Shown: positions 5,465 to 5,999 of the stretch, in pieces
Layout: each line of letters begins with the position of its first letter
Numbering within the stretch: the first letter of the stretch is position 1
Origin: an uncultured Veillonella sp.
GTDB lineage: Bacteria > Bacillota > Negativicutes > Veillonellales > Veillonellaceae
NCBI GenBank assembly: GCA_900766125.1
Contig: CAAFUD010000159.1
Location: forward strand, 1-5,999
Length of the DNA: 5,999 nucleotides
Direction of reading: 5' to 3'
Notes under the pieces: generated by a model
What the model was told of the DNA's origin: nothing
The model's input: the letters and a program-made list of their open reading frames with translations, nothing else
Databases searched by the model: none
Program-made: the position numbers and the translations under genes

Positions 5465-5542
5465 ACATAAGCCCATAAAGGGCAATGAAAATCTATAAAG
5501 TACCATAAACCATTATTAAGGTCTGTGCTCAATAGATAAATA

Positions 5543-5999
5543 CTATTCAGTTTTCAAGGCTAGCATAAAGTCATGTGCTTTTACAGCTGCTTCAGTATCT
5601 ACAAAGTGTAGCGGGTTTAATAAGCGACAGAATTTAAAGAGATATTCATGTTTACGTAAAATTTCTTTTACATGTAACACCGTATCGCGCGCCGTACGAG
5701 CCGAACTATAGCCATTCATCATAGCGTATAGGTAAGAAATCGGTAGATTATCTTCACGCAAATAGCTATGCACAAAGATGAGTAAATCCCAACCTTGTGG
5801 TGTAAATTCAGGCCAACGACGACCATTTTCCCAATCTAATAAAGTAACCTTATCAGTATCTGGATCATAGGTGATATCTCGCATGGCAGGACGGCCATGG
5901 GACAAACCATAGTCATGAAGTTGTCCCAATGTTTTACCAAAACTATAGAAGATATGAGTAACCATATCTTGTAAGCTATCATCATCAGGATGTTTAGCC
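5543..5999 (-). CDS. Kinase-fold protein, LPS kinase (InaA/WaaP)/APH-like, C-terminal part
   Basis: The 151 C-terminal residues of a gene whose start lies beyond the right edge; the frame is open upstream of the internal ATG at 5965, so that is not the start. The fragment covers the C-lobe of a protein-kinase-like fold: a helix GKTLGQLHDYGLSHGRP at 21-37 leads into the catalytic-loop region (HGRPAMRDI, 34-42), then a metal-binding segment VTLLDWENG (51-59, Asp55) equivalent to DFG. A helical tail with GWDLLIFVHSYLR follows. Families with this layout phosphorylate lipopolysaccharide sugars, choline, antibiotics or proteins. In an APH-type HGDxxxxN alignment, Arg36 would replace the catalytic Asp and Asp41 the Asn; in an HRD-type alignment Asp41 is the catalytic residue. 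Substrate unknown. Its terminator separates it from the DUF genes. Confidence 0.7.
   Translation of the reverse strand, partial: AKHPDDDSLQDMVTHIFYSFGKTLGQLHDYGLSHGRPAMRDITYDPDTDKVTLLDWENGRRWPEFTPQGWDLLIFVHSYLREDNLPISYLYAMMNGYSSARTARDTVLHVKEILRKHEYLFKFCRLLNPLHFVDTEAAVKAHDFMLALKTE

Noticed and set aside
5471..5483. gccc-N5-gggc hairpin after the kinase-like gene
   Set aside because: The stem is only 4 bp with no U-tract; the stronger terminator at 5408-5464 explains the end of the transcript.

Overview
This window looks like chromosomal DNA from a diderm Firmicute of the class Negativicutes, most likely Veillonella or a close relative (inference). The reasons are moderate-to-low GC with AT-rich spacers, strong AGGAGG-type ribosome binding sites, a DUF1659/DUF2922 pair typical of Firmicutes, and next to these an ArnT-like lipid A-type glycosyltransferase and an LPS-kinase-like protein that imply an outer membrane. 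Every gene reads on the minus strand, so transcription runs from high to low coordinates.

In transcription order: (1) 5543-5999 is the C-terminal part of a kinase-fold protein (InaA/WaaP/APH-like), followed by a strong terminator at about 5408-5464. (2) 5015-5221 (DUF1659) and 4541-4762 (DUF2922) are two small proteins of unknown function, each with an excellent ribosome binding site. A 252-base spacer with inverted repeats lies between them, and a terminator at about 4484-4521 closes the unit. (3) 3792-4379 (DedA family membrane protein) and 2150-3781 (ArnT/PMT-type GT-C glycosyltransferase) form a tight two-gene operon with a 10-base gap, closed by a 14-bp hairpin terminator at about 1998-2039. 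DedA proteins have been linked to undecaprenyl phosphate recycling, and ArnT-type enzymes release that carrier at the outer face of the inner membrane, so the pairing makes functional sense. (4) 750-1703 (periplasmic binding protein) and 1-739 (permease) form an ABC importer operon of the nitrate/sulfonate/taurine type. It has a good sigma-70-type promoter at 1828-1856 and a structured leader of about 120 bases. The ATPase gene is not in the window and may lie past the left edge.

The non-coding stretches are the most unusual part. They hold a heptamer tandem repeat with a perfect 16-bp palindrome (1945-1976), a 19-bp tandem repeat just beyond the glycosyltransferase gene (2081-2128), and inverted repeats upstream of both DUF genes. 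I see no CRISPR array, transposase, phage gene, tRNA or rRNA, and no clear sign of a wholly new multi-gene system. The best leads are the DedA/ArnT-like coupling, the SBP leader RNA, and the kinase with an altered catalytic loop.
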